NCBI RefSeq assembly: GCF_014649015.1
Contig: NZ_BMSF01000002.1
Span: forward strand, 124,001-188,000
DNA: 64,000 nucleotides
Direction: 5' to 3'
Source: Streptomyces narbonensis
GTDB lineage: Bacteria > Actinomycetota > Actinomycetes > Streptomycetales > Streptomycetaceae
Position numbers and translations under genes: made by a program. Of this stretch, positions 16,063-24,530 are shown one piece after another. The notes below the pieces were generated by a model. It searched no databases. It saw nothing but the letters and a program-made list of their open reading frames with translations, and was not told the DNA's origin. Numbering within the stretch: position 1 is the stretch's first letter; each line of letters starts with the position of its first letter.

Positions 16063-16074
16063 AGGGAGACGGCC

Positions 16075-16548
16075 GTGCCGCGCATGGAAACCCGGGAGGA
16101 CGTCGACGCCTGGTTCGGGGAACACGGATGGTTCCCCGGCCGTGACGCGGCCGAGCGGGTCCCCGCGATCGTCGCGGAGATCACCGAGGAGTGCCGGCGT
16201 GCGGGGTACCCGCTGGAGCCGTTCGCTGCCGCCACCGACTTCCTCGCCGAACACGCCGGACTCCGGCTGACGCTCGACGCCCGGCGCGAGGAGTACCTCC
16301 ACTTCACCCCGGCCCTCGTCTGGCACTCGACCCCCGGCGACATCGCCGAGCTGAGCCGCAACCTCGGCATACGGCTCTTCCCGGTCGGCTACGACTCGTC
16401 GGAGGGGTCGCCCCTGCTCGTCGACGCGCGGGGCAGGTTCTTCTACCAGCACCACACCGGCGACTACTACATGGGCGCCGACAAGTACGAGGCGATGATC
16501 GCCCTCGCTCACGCGCCCATGCCGGACGCCGAGGACCACTTCGTCTGA
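16075..16548 (+). CDS. second SUKH-3 domain immunity protein
   Basis: The 157-residue protein starts with GTG at 16075, 12 bp after the previous stop, with SD GGGAG. It is a paralogue of the SUKH-3 protein at 14299-14772 over its full length. Shared segments include VDAWFxExGWFPGRxAAE, FLAEHAGLRL, LSRNLGIRLFPVGYDS and HHTGDYYMG, and both are the same size. It probably neutralises a related deaminase allele, either a past resident of this locus or that of competing strains. It is the last gene of the island; a hairpin follows at 16562. Confidence 0.85.
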   Translation: MPRMETREDVDAWFGEHGWFPGRDAAERVPAIVAEITEECRRAGYPLEPFAAATDFLAEHAGLRLTLDARREEYLHFTPALVWHSTPGDIAELSRNLGIRLFPVGYDSSEGSPLLVDARGRFFYQHHTGDYYMGADKYEAMIALAHAPMPDAEDHFV

Positions 16549-16561
16549 TCGGACGCGTGCC

Positions 16562-16589
16562 GGCCGGACCTCCGGGAGGAGCTCCGGCC
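16562..16589. terminator. hairpin between convergent genes
   Basis: GGCCGGA (16562-16568) pairs with TCCGGCC (16583-16589). The 14-nt loop itself contains CCTCC...GGAGG, allowing an extended fold. It lies between the convergent SUKH-3 gene and the SDR gene and may terminate both transcripts. Confidence 0.5.
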
Positions 16590-16604
16590 CGACGCCCCGG
16601 GGGC

Positions 16605-17390
16605 TCAGTGGACGGAGAAGCCGCCGTCCACGAAGAGGGACTGGCCGGTGACGTACGCGGAGGAGGCACTCGCCAGGAAGACCGCCGCGCCCGCGAAGTC
16701 CTCCGCCAGGCCGTTGCGGCCGACCATCGTGCGGGCGGCCAGGGCGGCCACCTTCTCGGGGTCGGAGGAGAGCCGCCGGTTGAGCGCGGTCATGACGAAG
16801 CCGGGGACCAGGGTGTTGGCCGTCACGCCGTACGGCGACCACGCCTCCGCCTGCGAGCGGGCCAGCGACTCCAGGGCGCCCTTGGAGACCCCGTACGCCC
16901 CGCTCTGGACAAACGCGCGGTGCGCCTGCTGCGACGTGATGTGGATGATCCGGCCGAAGCCCCGCTCGGCCATGCCGGGGCCGAAGCGCTGACCGAGGAG
17001 GAACGGCGCCTCCAGGTTCACGGTCATCGTCGTGTCCCACACCTCCTCGCCCAGCTCGCCGAAGGGCGGACGGAGGTTGATGCCCGCCGAGTTGACCAGG
17101 ATGTCGGGCTCCCCGAAGACGGCCGCCGCCGCCTCCGCCCCGGCCTTGATCCCCTCGCGGGTGCTCAGGTCGGCGCTCACCCACGCGGCCCGGCAGCCGT
17201 CGGCCGTCAGCTCGTCCACCGTCGCGACGAGCTCCTCCTCCTTGCGCGCGAGGACCACGACCCGCGCCCCGGCCCGGGCCAGGGCCCCGGCGACGGCCCG
17301 GCCGATGCCCGAACTGCCGCCGGTGACGAGGGCGGTGCGCCCGTCGAGGGAGAAGAGGTCGGAGAGATACCCGCCGGGCGTCGTGCTCAT
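16605..17390 (-). CDS. short-chain dehydrogenase/reductase
   Basis: The 261-residue protein starts at ATG 17390. It is a classical SDR: cofactor motif TGGSSGIG (23-30), NSAGIN, the catalytic Ser/Tyr/Lys set in ITSQQAHRAFVQSGAYGVSKG, and a C-terminal GQSLFVDGGFSVH. The family oxidises or reduces alcohols, ketones or sugars with NAD(P); gluconate 5-dehydrogenases share this general form, including the motif after VPGFVMTALNRRL. Substrate is unknown, and no metabolic neighbour points to one. It lies convergent to the toxin island. Confidence 0.85.
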   Translation of the reverse strand: MSTTPGGYLSDLFSLDGRTALVTGGSSGIGRAVAGALARAGARVVVLARKEEELVATVDELTADGCRAAWVSADLSTREGIKAGAEAAAAVFGEPDILVNSAGINLRPPFGELGEEVWDTTMTVNLEAPFLLGQRFGPGMAERGFGRIIHITSQQAHRAFVQSGAYGVSKGALESLARSQAEAWSPYGVTANTLVPGFVMTALNRRLSSDPEKVAALAARTMVGRNGLAEDFAGAAVFLASASSAYVTGQSLFVDGGFSVH

Positions 17391-17557
17391 CTGGTCTGCG
17401 CTCCTCGCGTCGTGCGTGTGCCGGCCGCCCCGGGTGCGGTGGAGGGCAGGTACACGCATCCTGTCAGACGCCGTCCGGACGCGGTCGGCCGATCGCGTCG
17501 TCGACGGACCGTGCGAGTACCTTGATCGGGAAGGAACAACCGAAGGGGGTGGGCGAC

Positions 17558-18061
17558 TTGGACGCCGAGACACACGCGGGCCAGGGAGTCCTGGGGCCAC
17601 GTACGGCGGTCGTGTTCGCGCTGGCGATGACCCTGCTGCTGGCGGCCCTGTCGGGTCTCGTGATGCTTCCGGCGGCCCAGCACCTGCGCTCCCTCCAGGA
17701 CGGCCGACAGGCCGACGCGACGCTGGTGGCCGCCGGCTCGGGGTGCTTCCTGGGGGGATGCAGGGTCAGGTTCGAGGCCGAGGGGCGGACCGTGGTGGCG
17801 GACCTTCCGGTGGGGAGCGGCCACGGGGAGGACCAGGCCGGTGAACGACTCACCGTCCGGTACCGGGAGGGCGACCCGCAGGTGGCCGCCTCTCAGGACG
17901 ATGTCGGTGGCGGTGGGGCGGCGGTGGGCACCGTGGCGTTCGGCGCCGGGGCCGTGCTCTTCCTGGCGGCGTCCGTGTGGTCCACGGTCCACCTGAGGCG
18001 GCAGCGCCGCGCGACGGACGTTCCCGGAGCCACCCGCCCAGCCGCCGGGACCGCAGGCTGA
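17558..18061 (+). CDS. DUF3592-like two-helix membrane protein
   Basis: The protein has an N-terminal membrane helix (AVVFALAMTLLLAALSGLVML), an extracytoplasmic domain with two close cysteines (GSGCFLGGCRVRF), and a second helix (VGTVAFGAGAVLFLAASVWSTV) before a basic tail. The layout and the VRYREGDPQVA segment before the second helix fit DUF3592. TTG 17558 was chosen because GAAGGGGG sits 8 nt upstream; GTG 17549 is possible. A TACCTT hexamer at 17518-17523 looks like the -10 box and excludes a start at 17522. Function unknown. Confidence 0.65.
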   Translation: MDAETHAGQGVLGPRTAVVFALAMTLLLAALSGLVMLPAAQHLRSLQDGRQADATLVAAGSGCFLGGCRVRFEAEGRTVVADLPVGSGHGEDQAGERLTVRYREGDPQVAASQDDVGGGGAAVGTVAFGAGAVLFLAASVWSTVHLRRQRRATDVPGATRPAAGTAG

Positions 18062-18067
18062 GCGGGC

Positions 18068-18099
18068 GTCCGGGCCGCGGGAACCACCGCGGCCCGGAC
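18068..18099. terminator. 13-bp perfect hairpin between convergent genes
   Basis: GTCCGGGCCGCGG (18068-18080) and CCGCGGCCCGGAC (18087-18099) form a perfect 13-bp stem with a 6-nt loop. It sits between the convergent DUF3592-like gene and the EF-G-like gene, so it is probably a bidirectional terminator. Confidence 0.75.
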
Positions 18100-18109
18100 A
18101 CCCTCTCCC

Positions 18110-20128
18110 TCAGCCGACCTCACCTCGCGGCGCCGGGGCGTACCCCGCCGGGCGGGTGGTGAAGGTGCCGCGGCCCTGGGTGCGGCTGCGGAGGCGGGAG
18201 GCGTAGCCGAAGAGTTCGGCCAGCGGGACCGTCGCCGAGACCACCGCCGTACCGGAGCGGGTCGTCTGGTCCGTCACCCGGCCCCGGCGGGCCGCGAGGT
18301 CGCCGAGGACCGCGCCGACGGACTCCGCGGGGACGGTGACCGTCACCTCGGCCACCGGCTCCAGGAGCGTCATCGCGCTCGCGCGGAGCGCCTCGCGCAG
18401 CGCGAAGCGGCCGGCCGTGCGGAACGCCATCTCCGAGGAGTCCTTCGCATGCGTCGCGCCGTCCGTGAGCGTGACCCGGACACCCGTCACCGGATGGCCG
18501 CCGAGGGGGCCCTCGACGAGGGCGTCCCGGCAGCCGGCCTCGACCGCGCGGACGTACTCCTGCGGTACGCGGCCGCCCGTGACCGAGGAGGTGAAGGCGA
18601 AGTCCTGCTCCTCACCGGCCGGTTCGACGTCGATGACGACATGGGCGAACTGGCCCGCGCCACCGTCCTGTTTGACGTGTCGGTACAGCAGGCCGGTGAC
18701 GCCCTTCGCCACCGTCTCCCGGTACGCGACCTGCGGACGGCCCACGGTCACCTCAAGGCCGCGGTCGCGCCGCAGCTTCTCCACCGCGACCTCCAGGTGC
18801 AGCTCGCCGAGACCCGACAGCACGGTCTGGCCCGTCTCCGGGTCGGACCGCACGGCCAGCGACGGGTCCTCCTCGGAGAGCCGGGCCAGGGCCGTCGCCA
18901 GCCGGCCCGTGTCCGTGCTCCGGCGGGCCTCCACGGCGACCGAGACCACCGGGTCGGCGGTCGTCGGCGGTTCGAGGAGGACCGGCGCGTCCGGGGCGCA
19001 GAGCGTCGCGCCCGGACGGGCCGTCTTCGGGCCGACGACGGCGACGATGTCCCCGGCGCGCGCCGCGTCCAGCTCCGTCGTCCGGTCGGCCTGGACGCGC
19101 AGGATGCGGGAGATCCGCTCGGTGCGGCCGGTGGTGCTGTCGAGCACGGTGTCCCCCTTCGTGATCGTGCCCGCGTAGACGCGGACGTAGGTCATGCGGC
19201 CGGTGGCCGTCGCGCTCACCTTGAACGCGAGCGCGGTGAACGGCTCCACCGGGTCCGCGGGCGTCTCGCCGCGGACCGGAGGCATGTCGGACGGTGCCGG
19301 GAGGTACGCGACGACCGCGTCGAGGAGCGGTTCGACGCCCCGGTTGCGGTACGCCGAGCCGCACAGGACGACCACGGCCTCGCCGGAGAGGGTCAGGTCG
19401 CGGAGCGCGCCCGTCAGCGTCCCCTCGGAGAGCGCGGACTCGGCACAGAACTCCTCGAGGGCGCCAGGGTGCAGCTCCGCCACCGTCTCCTCCAGGCGTC
19501 GCCTGCGGTGCCGCGCCTCGTCCGCCAGGTCGTCGGGGACCGGCTCGTCGGTGAACGTGTCGGCGCCGTCGGCCCACACGTACGCCCGCATCCTGACCAG
19601 GTCCACGACGCCCGTGAAGCCGTCCTCGCGCCCGATGGGCAGCTGGACGGGGAGCGGGACGGTGCCGAGGCGCGTACGGATCGACTCCACGGCGCCGTCG
19701 AGCTCCGCGCCCGCCCGGTCCAGCTTGTTGACGAACGCGATGCGCGGGACGCCGTGCCGGTCCGCCTGCCGCCACACGGTCTCGCTCTGCGGCTCGACGC
19801 CGGCGACGGCGTCGAAGACGGCGACGGCGCCGTCGAGGACGCGCAGCGAACGCTCGACCTCGTCGGAGAAGTCGACGTGCCCCGGGGTGTCGATCAGGTT
19901 GATCCGGTGGCCCGCCCAGTCGCAGCTGACGGCCGCGGCGAAGATCGTGATGCCCCGGTCCCGCTCCTGCGGGTCGAAGTCGGTGACGGTCGTGCCGTCG
20001 TGGACCTCACCGCGCTTGTGGGTGGCGCCGGTGAGGAAGAGGATCCGCTCGGTGACGGTGGTCTTGCCCGCGTCGACGTGGGCGAGGATGCCGAGGTTGC
20101 GGATGGCGGTGGTGAGGTGGGTACGCAC
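18110..20128 (-). CDS. elongation factor G-like GTPase (paralogue)
   Basis: The 672-residue protein has the EF-G domain order. The GTPase carries G1 AHVDAGKT (16-23), RGITI, G3 DTPGH (80-84) and G4 NKLD (134-137). It is followed by domain II, then HLEVAVEKL in domain III and [19 protein letters not shown] in domain IV. It is shorter than typical EF-G (about 700) and diverges in domains II-IV, and it is not next to rpsL/rpsG/tuf. It is therefore an EF-G-like paralogue, of the group that includes ribosome-protection (TetM-like) and FusA2-type proteins. Whether it acts in translocation, recycling or antibiotic protection cannot be told from sequence. Confidence 0.88.
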   Translation of the reverse strand: MRTHLTTAIRNLGILAHVDAGKTTVTERILFLTGATHKRGEVHDGTTVTDFDPQERDRGITIFAAAVSCDWAGHRINLIDTPGHVDFSDEVERSLRVLDGAVAVFDAVAGVEPQSETVWRQADRHGVPRIAFVNKLDRAGAELDGAVESIRTRLGTVPLPVQLPIGREDGFTGVVDLVRMRAYVWADGADTFTDEPVPDDLADEARHRRRRLEETVAELHPGALEEFCAESALSEGTLTGALRDLTLSGEAVVVLCGSAYRNRGVEPLLDAVVAYLPAPSDMPPVRGETPADPVEPFTALAFKVSATATGRMTYVRVYAGTITKGDTVLDSTTGRTERISRILRVQADRTTELDAARAGDIVAVVGPKTARPGATLCAPDAPVLLEPPTTADPVVSVAVEARRSTDTGRLATALARLSEEDPSLAVRSDPETGQTVLSGLGELHLEVAVEKLRRDRGLEVTVGRPQVAYRETVAKGVTGLLYRHVKQDGGAGQFAHVVIDVEPAGEEQDFAFTSSVTGGRVPQEYVRAVEAGCRDALVEGPLGGHPVTGVRVTLTDGATHAKDSSEMAFRTAGRFALREALRASAMTLLEPVAEVTVTVPAESVGAVLGDLAARRGRVTDQTTRSGTAVVSATVPLAELFGYASRLRSRTQGRGTFTTRPAGYAPAPRGEVG

Positions 20129-20479
20129 GGTGTCGTGCCTTTCGCTGCTGCGTGAGAACAGGGCAGCGCGATTCCCGGAACGGATCGAGAAGGGATCAGG
20201 ATCCGGACGTCACGGGTCGGCGATGGCGGGCGCGCAGCCGCCACCGGCCGGGAGGAGAGGCGAGGATCACGTCGTACCGGGCACGGGAGGGCGACACGGC
20301 GACGGCACGGTGGCTGCGCACGGTCTTCTCCCCTCGGGCGGACGGTTCCTGGCGCACCGATCGGCGCGCCGAGACGTGAGTGTAGGGAGAGCGACGGGCC
20401 GCGCGACAGCGAATTTCTCCCTCAGTCGCGATCAACCGCGTTGTTGGCCTTGCTCTTCGAGCTACGGGGGAGACGAGAG
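20129..20479. other. intergenic region between divergent EF-G-like and aldo/keto reductase genes
   Basis: These 351 bp contain no reading frame I can support on either strand. It should hold both divergent promoters. The EF-G-like side has a GAAAGG-type SD next to the start, and the reductase side has GGGGGAG. A relatively AT-rich stretch at about 20408-20420 (gcgaatttctccct) is the most promoter-like part. No strong inverted repeat was found by eye. Confidence 0.5.
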
Positions 20480-21328
20480 ATGACAGCGACCACGTTCCGC
20501 ATCGGCGGCGACCTGAGCGTGCGGAGGCTCGGATTCGGCGCCATGCGCCTGCCCGCCGGACCCGGCCCCGCCCGCGAGGCGTCCTTCCAGGTGGCCCGGC
20601 GAGCCGTCGAGCTCGGCGTCACCCTGATCGACACCGCCCACATGTACGGCTGGGGGGCCAACGAAGAGCTGCTCGCCGAAGCCCTGCATCCCTACCCCGA
20701 CGGGCTGCTCATCGCCACCAAGGTCGGCATCGTGCGATCGGACTCGGCGGAGGGATGGAAGCACGACGCACGGCCGGAGGCTCTGCGCGAACAGGTCGAG
20801 CACGCTCTGCGTCGCCTCCGCGTCGAGCGGATCGAGCTGCTCCAACTGCACCGTATCGACCCGGGGACACCCCTCGCGGACCAGCTCGGGACCCTGCGGG
20901 ACCTCCGGACGGAGGGCAAGGTCGGACGGATCGGGCTGTCCGAGGTCACCGTCGCCGAACTCGACCGGGCGCGGGAGATCGTCGACATCGCGAGCGTGCA
21001 GAACCGCTACAGCGTGGTCGACCGCGAACACGAGCCCGTGCTCGTGGCCTGTGAGGCGGCGGGCATCGCCTTCCTGCCGTGGCGGCCCGTCGGGGGAGGG
21101 GCGCCGGGCGCGTCGGCCGAGCTCGCCGCCGTCGCTGCCGAACTCGACGCCACTCCCACGCAGGTCTCCCTCGCGTGGCTCCTCGACCGCTCACCGGTCA
21201 TCCTCCCGATCCCGGGCACCGGACGCGTGGAGCACCTGGAGGAGAACGTCGCGGCGGCGCGGCTCCGCCTGACGCCGGCCCGGCGCGAGCGGCTCGGCCG
21301 GCTCGCCCGGCTGCCCGGGCAGGCGTAG
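20480..21328 (+). CDS. aldo/keto reductase
   Basis: The 282-residue protein has the aldo/keto reductase catalytic tetrad: Asp51 and Tyr56 in DTAHMYGWGANEELL, Lys81 in IATKVG, and His124 in LLQLHRID. The later LSEVTVAELDRA and SLAWLLDRSPVILPIPGTGRVEHLEEN segments form the NADPH site and TIM barrel end. Such enzymes reduce aldehydes or ketones. ATG 20480 has SD GGGGGAG at good spacing; an upstream ATG at 20441 lacks one. The gene converges on the VOC gene 18 bp away. Substrate unknown. Confidence 0.88.
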   Translation: MTATTFRIGGDLSVRRLGFGAMRLPAGPGPAREASFQVARRAVELGVTLIDTAHMYGWGANEELLAEALHPYPDGLLIATKVGIVRSDSAEGWKHDARPEALREQVEHALRRLRVERIELLQLHRIDPGTPLADQLGTLRDLRTEGKVGRIGLSEVTVAELDRAREIVDIASVQNRYSVVDREHEPVLVACEAAGIAFLPWRPVGGGAPGASAELAAVAAELDATPTQVSLAWLLDRSPVILPIPGTGRVEHLEENVAAARLRLTPARRERLGRLARLPGQA

Positions 21329-21346
21329 GCGGGGAGCCGCGCGCCG

Positions 21347-21769
21347 TTACGCGGAGGGGGCGCCGTCCGCCGGCTGGAGGAGGTCCCAGCGGTTGCCGTA
21401 GAGGTCCTCGAAGACGGCGACCGAGCCGTACGGCTCGTGGCGCGGCTCCTCCTTGAAGACGACGCCCGCCGCCGTCATCCGGGCGTGGTCGCGGGCGAAG
21501 TCCTCGGTGTGGAGGAAGAAGCCGACCCGGCCGCCCGTCTGGTTGCCGACGGAGGCCGCCTCGGTCTCGTTCTTGGCGCGGGCCAGGAGCAGGCCCGCGT
21601 TCCCGAGGCCGCCGACGCCCGCCGCGCCGGGCGGGCGGACGACGACCCAGCGACTGCCGTCGCCCCGGTCGGTGTCCTCGACGAGTTCGAAGCCGAGGGC
21701 GTCGGTGAAGAAGGCGATGGCTTCGTCGTATTCACGGACGACGAGGGTGACGAGTGCGATGGACGGCAT
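21347..21769 (-). CDS. VOC (glyoxalase/bleomycin-resistance fold) family protein
   Basis: The 140-residue protein has the paired beta-alpha-beta-beta-beta modules of VOC proteins: LVTLVVREYDEAIAFFTDALGFELVEDT at the start and GRVGFFLHTEDFARDHARMTAAGV, then FEDLYGNRWDLLQP at the end. The terminal FxDxxGNxWDL is the usual metal-proximal motif. Members include glyoxalase I, dioxygenases and binding proteins for resistance; none is specified here. Confidence 0.8.
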   Translation of the reverse strand: MPSIALVTLVVREYDEAIAFFTDALGFELVEDTDRGDGSRWVVVRPPGAAGVGGLGNAGLLLARAKNETEAASVGNQTGGRVGFFLHTEDFARDHARMTAAGVVFKEEPRHEPYGSVAVFEDLYGNRWDLLQPADGAPSA

Positions 21770-21835
21770 TACCCCAACGTAATACGTGGAAGCGGTAGGA
21801 ATCTACTCGCGTCAACCCGCGTCGTCGCAGGTACG

Positions 21836-21855
21836 ACCCTCGTCGGAACGAGGGT
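21836..21855. promoter_or_regulatory. 8-bp inverted repeat upstream of the P-loop kinase gene
   Basis: ACCCTCGT (21836-21843) and ACGAGGGT (21848-21855) flank a CGGA tetraloop. The repeat lies in the 169-bp divergent spacer between the VOC gene and the kinase gene and could be an operator or a small hairpin. Further GAGGGTC/GAGGGG runs follow up to 21920. Confidence 0.4.
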
Positions 21856-21938
21856 GCGAACGAGGGGCCGGGGAGGGTCGGAGAGGGGTCGGGCGAGGGT
21901 CCGGGGGAGGGGTGGCGAGGGGTGCGACAATGCCCCGC

Positions 21939-22577
21939 ATGGACGAGCGGAGCTTCGAACGGCTCGCGGCCCGGGCGCGGGCCCTCGCCGAGCCGGGTCC
22001 CGACCCGCGCCGACGTCGGATACTCGGGCTCGCGGGCGCGCCCGGGGCCGGGAAGTCCACGCTGGCCGCCCGGCTCGTCGCCCGCCTCGACGGACTCGCC
22101 GTCCTGGTCCCGATGGACGGCTTCCACCTCGCCCAGGCCGAGCTGGATCGCCTGGGCCGGGCCGGCCGGAAGGGCGCGCCCGACACCTTCGACGCCGCCG
22201 GGTACGCGGCGCTCCTCGCCCGGCTGCGCGCCCCCGAACCGGGCACCACCGTCTACGCCCCGGCCTTCGACCGCTCCCTGGAGGAGCCGATCGCCGGCGC
22301 CGTGGCCGTCCCGCCCGAGGTCCCGCTCGTCGTCACCGAGGGCAACTACCTCCTCCACGACGAGGGCGCCTGGGCCGCGGTCCTGCCCCTCCTCGACGAG
22401 GTCTGGTACCTGGACCTGGACGACCGCCGCCGCGTCACCCGGCTCGTCGAGAGGCACGTCCGCTTCGGCAAGGAGCGGGCCGCGGCCGAGCGCTGGGTCC
22501 ACGACTCGGACGAAGCCAACGCCCGCCTGGTGGCGCGGAGTCGGGACCGCGCGCACCTGGTCGTACCGATGACGTAG
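21939..22577 (+). CDS. P-loop nucleoside/sugar kinase family protein
   Basis: The 212-residue protein has Walker A GAPGAGKST (33-41), a VPMDGFHLAQAELDRLG segment, and VVTEGNYLLHDEGAWAAVLPLLDEVWYLD. These match the uridine kinase/pantothenate kinase-like family (often named nucleoside/nucleotide kinase or fructose-operon kinase-like). The DGFH motif is shared with phosphoribulokinase-like enzymes. ATG 21939 is preferred because GACAAT (21926-21931) ends 7 nt upstream, consistent with a leaderless transcript. An ATG at 21930 would overlap that hexamer. Substrate not evident. Confidence 0.75.
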   Translation: MDERSFERLAARARALAEPGPDPRRRRILGLAGAPGAGKSTLAARLVARLDGLAVLVPMDGFHLAQAELDRLGRAGRKGAPDTFDAAGYAALLARLRAPEPGTTVYAPAFDRSLEEPIAGAVAVPPEVPLVVTEGNYLLHDEGAWAAVLPLLDEVWYLDLDDRRRVTRLVERHVRFGKERAAAERWVHDSDEANARLVARSRDRAHLVVPMT

Positions 22578-22599
22578 CGGAACAGTACGATCCCGTTCC

Positions 22600-23133
22600 A
22601 TGGTCATGAACGCGGGGCGCGACGACAGCCAGGGCGACATACGCGGCACGGTCGAGCTGGAGTACCGGCCGACCCGTGCCGACATCCTCACGGGGATCCT
22701 GGCGCGCGAGCGCCTGCGCCGCCTCCATGTCGTGCGGTGGGGCTTCACGGTGCTCCTCGGAGGCGCCGCCCTGCTGACGATCGCCGCCCAGGGGACCGTC
22801 ACCGTGCTGACCGCGCTCGTCGCCCTCTGCGCCGCGCTGGGCTGGGCGACGCCGCACATCCAGGCCGGCCAGGTGCTGCGTGCGGTCGCGGGGCAGGGCG
22901 ACCACCGGACCTCCGTGAGCGAGAGCGGGAGCGCGACCGAGACCGCGCACGCCTCGCTCCTGCAGCGCTGGTCGGTCTTCCGCGGCTACCGCGAGACCCG
23001 CGACCACGTGGTGCTGTTCGGCCGGGACCGGAGCGTCCGGCTCGTGGAGGTGCTGCCCAAGCGCGGGATGCGCTCCCGCGAGGACGTGGAGCGGCTCCTC
23101 GACCTCGTCGGCCGTCACCTGCCCCGCGTCTGA
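22600..23133 (+). CDS. YcxB-like two-helix membrane protein
   Basis: The 177-residue protein starts with a hydrophilic beta segment (GTVELEYRPTRADILTGI), then two adjacent membrane helices (about 46-85). A C-terminal domain follows with FRGYRETRDHVVLFGRDRSVRLVEVLPKRGM, the pattern of YcxB-like proteins. TACGAT (22586-22591) ends 8 nt before the ATG and implies a leaderless transcript. Function is unknown for the family. Confidence 0.65.
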   Translation: MVMNAGRDDSQGDIRGTVELEYRPTRADILTGILARERLRRLHVVRWGFTVLLGGAALLTIAAQGTVTVLTALVALCAALGWATPHIQAGQVLRAVAGQGDHRTSVSESGSATETAHASLLQRWSVFRGYRETRDHVVLFGRDRSVRLVEVLPKRGMRSREDVERLLDLVGRHLPRV

Positions 23134-23151
23134 GCCCCTCTCAGGGGGTGC

Positions 23152-23889
23152 TCAGGGCGTGTCGCTCCCCGCGTGCCGCACCGCCGCCGTCGCCAGCGCG
23201 CGGATCAGGGGGTGCGGGCGGGTGCCGTCGCCCGCGAGCTCGGGCTGGAAGAGGGTCGCCAGGAAGAAGGGGTGCCCGGGGAGTTCCGCCACGCGGACCC
23301 CGCCCTCCTCGTCGGCGCCCGTGAACCGCAGGCCGCGGGCGCGCAGGGCGTCGAGGTGCCGGCTGTCCGGGCCGTAGTTGCAGTGGTACCGCTCGGTGGT
23401 CCGCTCCGCGCCGAGGGCCCGCTCGGCGAGCGAGCCGGGGGTGACCCGGACGACGCCCTCGTGGCCGACGAGCGAGCAGGCGAGCGGCGCGATCAGCAGG
23501 TCGCCGGAGTCGGCCGCCGGGTCGTTCTCGGCGTGCGCGGCGCGGGACAGGCCGCAGACGTTCCGCGCGTACTCCAGCAGGGCGTGCTGGAAGCCGCCGC
23601 AGGTGCCGAGGAAGGGGATGCCGTCCTCACGGGCCGTACGGATCGCGGCCAGCGCCCCCGCCTCGCTCGCGTACGGGCTGCCCGGCAGCACCCACACCGC
23701 GTCGAAGCCCTCGACGGCGCCGGGCGCCTCCGCGTCGCCCGTCGGGATCCAGTACGCGTCGAGCGCGAGCCCGTCCCTTTCGGCGAGGGCGTCGAGGAGG
23801 ACGGGGATACGGACGTGGGACCTGACGTGCGGGGACCGGTCGCCGACCAGGGCGATGCGGGGGACGGGGCGGGAGGTGTTCGTGTTCAT
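23152..23889 (-). CDS. CTP synthase C-terminal-like glutamine amidotransferase protein
   Basis: From ATG 23889 the protein has 245 residues. It resembles the class I glutamine amidotransferase part of CTP synthase: RIALVGDRSPHVRSH, FDAVWVLPGSPYASE, the nucleophile region FLGTCGGFQHALLEY (Cys), ERYHCNYGP, and GHPFFLATLFQPEL. No synthetase domain is present, so this is the stand-alone protein group described as CTP synthase C-terminal region-related. The expected substrate transfer partner is unknown. An in-frame start at 23949 exists but lacks an SD. It is divergent from the TPR-LysR pair. Confidence 0.75.
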   Translation of the reverse strand: MNTNTSRPVPRIALVGDRSPHVRSHVRIPVLLDALAERDGLALDAYWIPTGDAEAPGAVEGFDAVWVLPGSPYASEAGALAAIRTAREDGIPFLGTCGGFQHALLEYARNVCGLSRAAHAENDPAADSGDLLIAPLACSLVGHEGVVRVTPGSLAERALGAERTTERYHCNYGPDSRHLDALRARGLRFTGADEEGGVRVAELPGHPFFLATLFQPELAGDGTRPHPLIRALATAAVRHAGSDTP

Positions 23890-23938
23890 GGCGACCATGC
23901 TGGTCGGCGCCCCTCGTTCACGTCCAACGATGATTCGT

Positions 23939-23979
23939 GCATTCTCCATCGCGAATGCTTATGTCGCCGTCGGTAGGGT
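23939..23979. promoter_or_regulatory. divergent promoter with inverted repeat upstream of the TPR-LysR pair
   Basis: GCATTC (23939-23944) and GAATGC (23953-23958) form an inverted repeat with an 8-nt centre, a plausible LysR-type dimer site. TAGGGT (23974-23979) ends 6 nt before the ATG at 23986, so the TPR transcript is probably leaderless. The LysR gene downstream and the divergent amidotransferase gene make autoregulation and target control likely. Confidence 0.5.
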
Positions 23980-23985
23980 GGCTGT

Positions 23986-24522
23986 ATGACCAGTCATCAC
24001 TCGGTGGAGCAGGAGTGGGAGCGACGGGTCGCCGCGCTCTGGGAGCGCCTCGACGACCACGAGCCCGCCGACTTCCGCGCCGCCGTCGCCGCCCTCGCCG
24101 CCGAGCGGGCCGACGACGACCCCGCAGCCCTCTTCGAACTGGGCGCCGCCCACGACTCCACCGGCCTGCCCGCGGAGGCCGTCCGCCTCTACGAGCGCGC
24201 CCTCGGCCACGGCCTCGCCGGGCTGCGCCGCCGCCGGGCCGTCGTCCAGCTCGCCAGCAGCCTTCGCAACCTGGGCCGGCCCGACCGCAGCGTCGAACTC
24301 CTCACCGCCGAGCGGGACATCCCCGCCGACCGGCTCGACGCCGACGAACTCGCGCTCTCCGGCGCCGTCGACGCCTTCCTGGCCCTCGCCCTCGCCGACA
24401 CCGGCCGCGACCGCGAGGCCGCCGCCCTCGCCCTCGGCGCCCTCGCACCCCTGCTGCCCCGCTACAACCGTTCCCTCGCCCACTACGCCCGCGCCCTCCT
24501 CACCGCCCCCGACGGCTCCTGA
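23986..24522 (+). CDS. TPR-like protein
   Basis: The 178-residue protein is Ala/Leu/Arg/Asp-rich and helical, with tetratricopeptide-like periodicity: ALFELGAAHDSTGLPAEAVRLYERALGHGL, then RRAVVQLASSLRNLGRPDRSVELLTAERD, and AFLALALADTGRDREAAALALGAL. Three repeats can be laid out. It would act as a protein-interaction scaffold. It lies directly upstream of a LysR regulator (8 bp gap) and probably shares its transcript. A role with the divergent amidotransferase is possible but unproven. Confidence 0.75.
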   Translation: MTSHHSVEQEWERRVAALWERLDDHEPADFRAAVAALAAERADDDPAALFELGAAHDSTGLPAEAVRLYERALGHGLAGLRRRRAVVQLASSLRNLGRPDRSVELLTAERDIPADRLDADELALSGAVDAFLALALADTGRDREAAALALGALAPLLPRYNRSLAHYARALLTAPDGS

Positions 24523-24530
24523 GCGGCGCC

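Noticed and set aside
12343..17184. Very long open frame on the minus strand across the toxin island
   Set aside because: It is antisense to well-supported toxin and SUKH-3 genes, has no family motifs over most of its length, and is the kind of shadow frame expected in high-GC coding DNA. Only the separate SDR gene at its 5' side is real.
17522..17557. Start of the DUF3592-like gene at TTG 17522
   Set aside because: The codon overlaps a TACCTT -10 hexamer, so the transcript would begin downstream of it.
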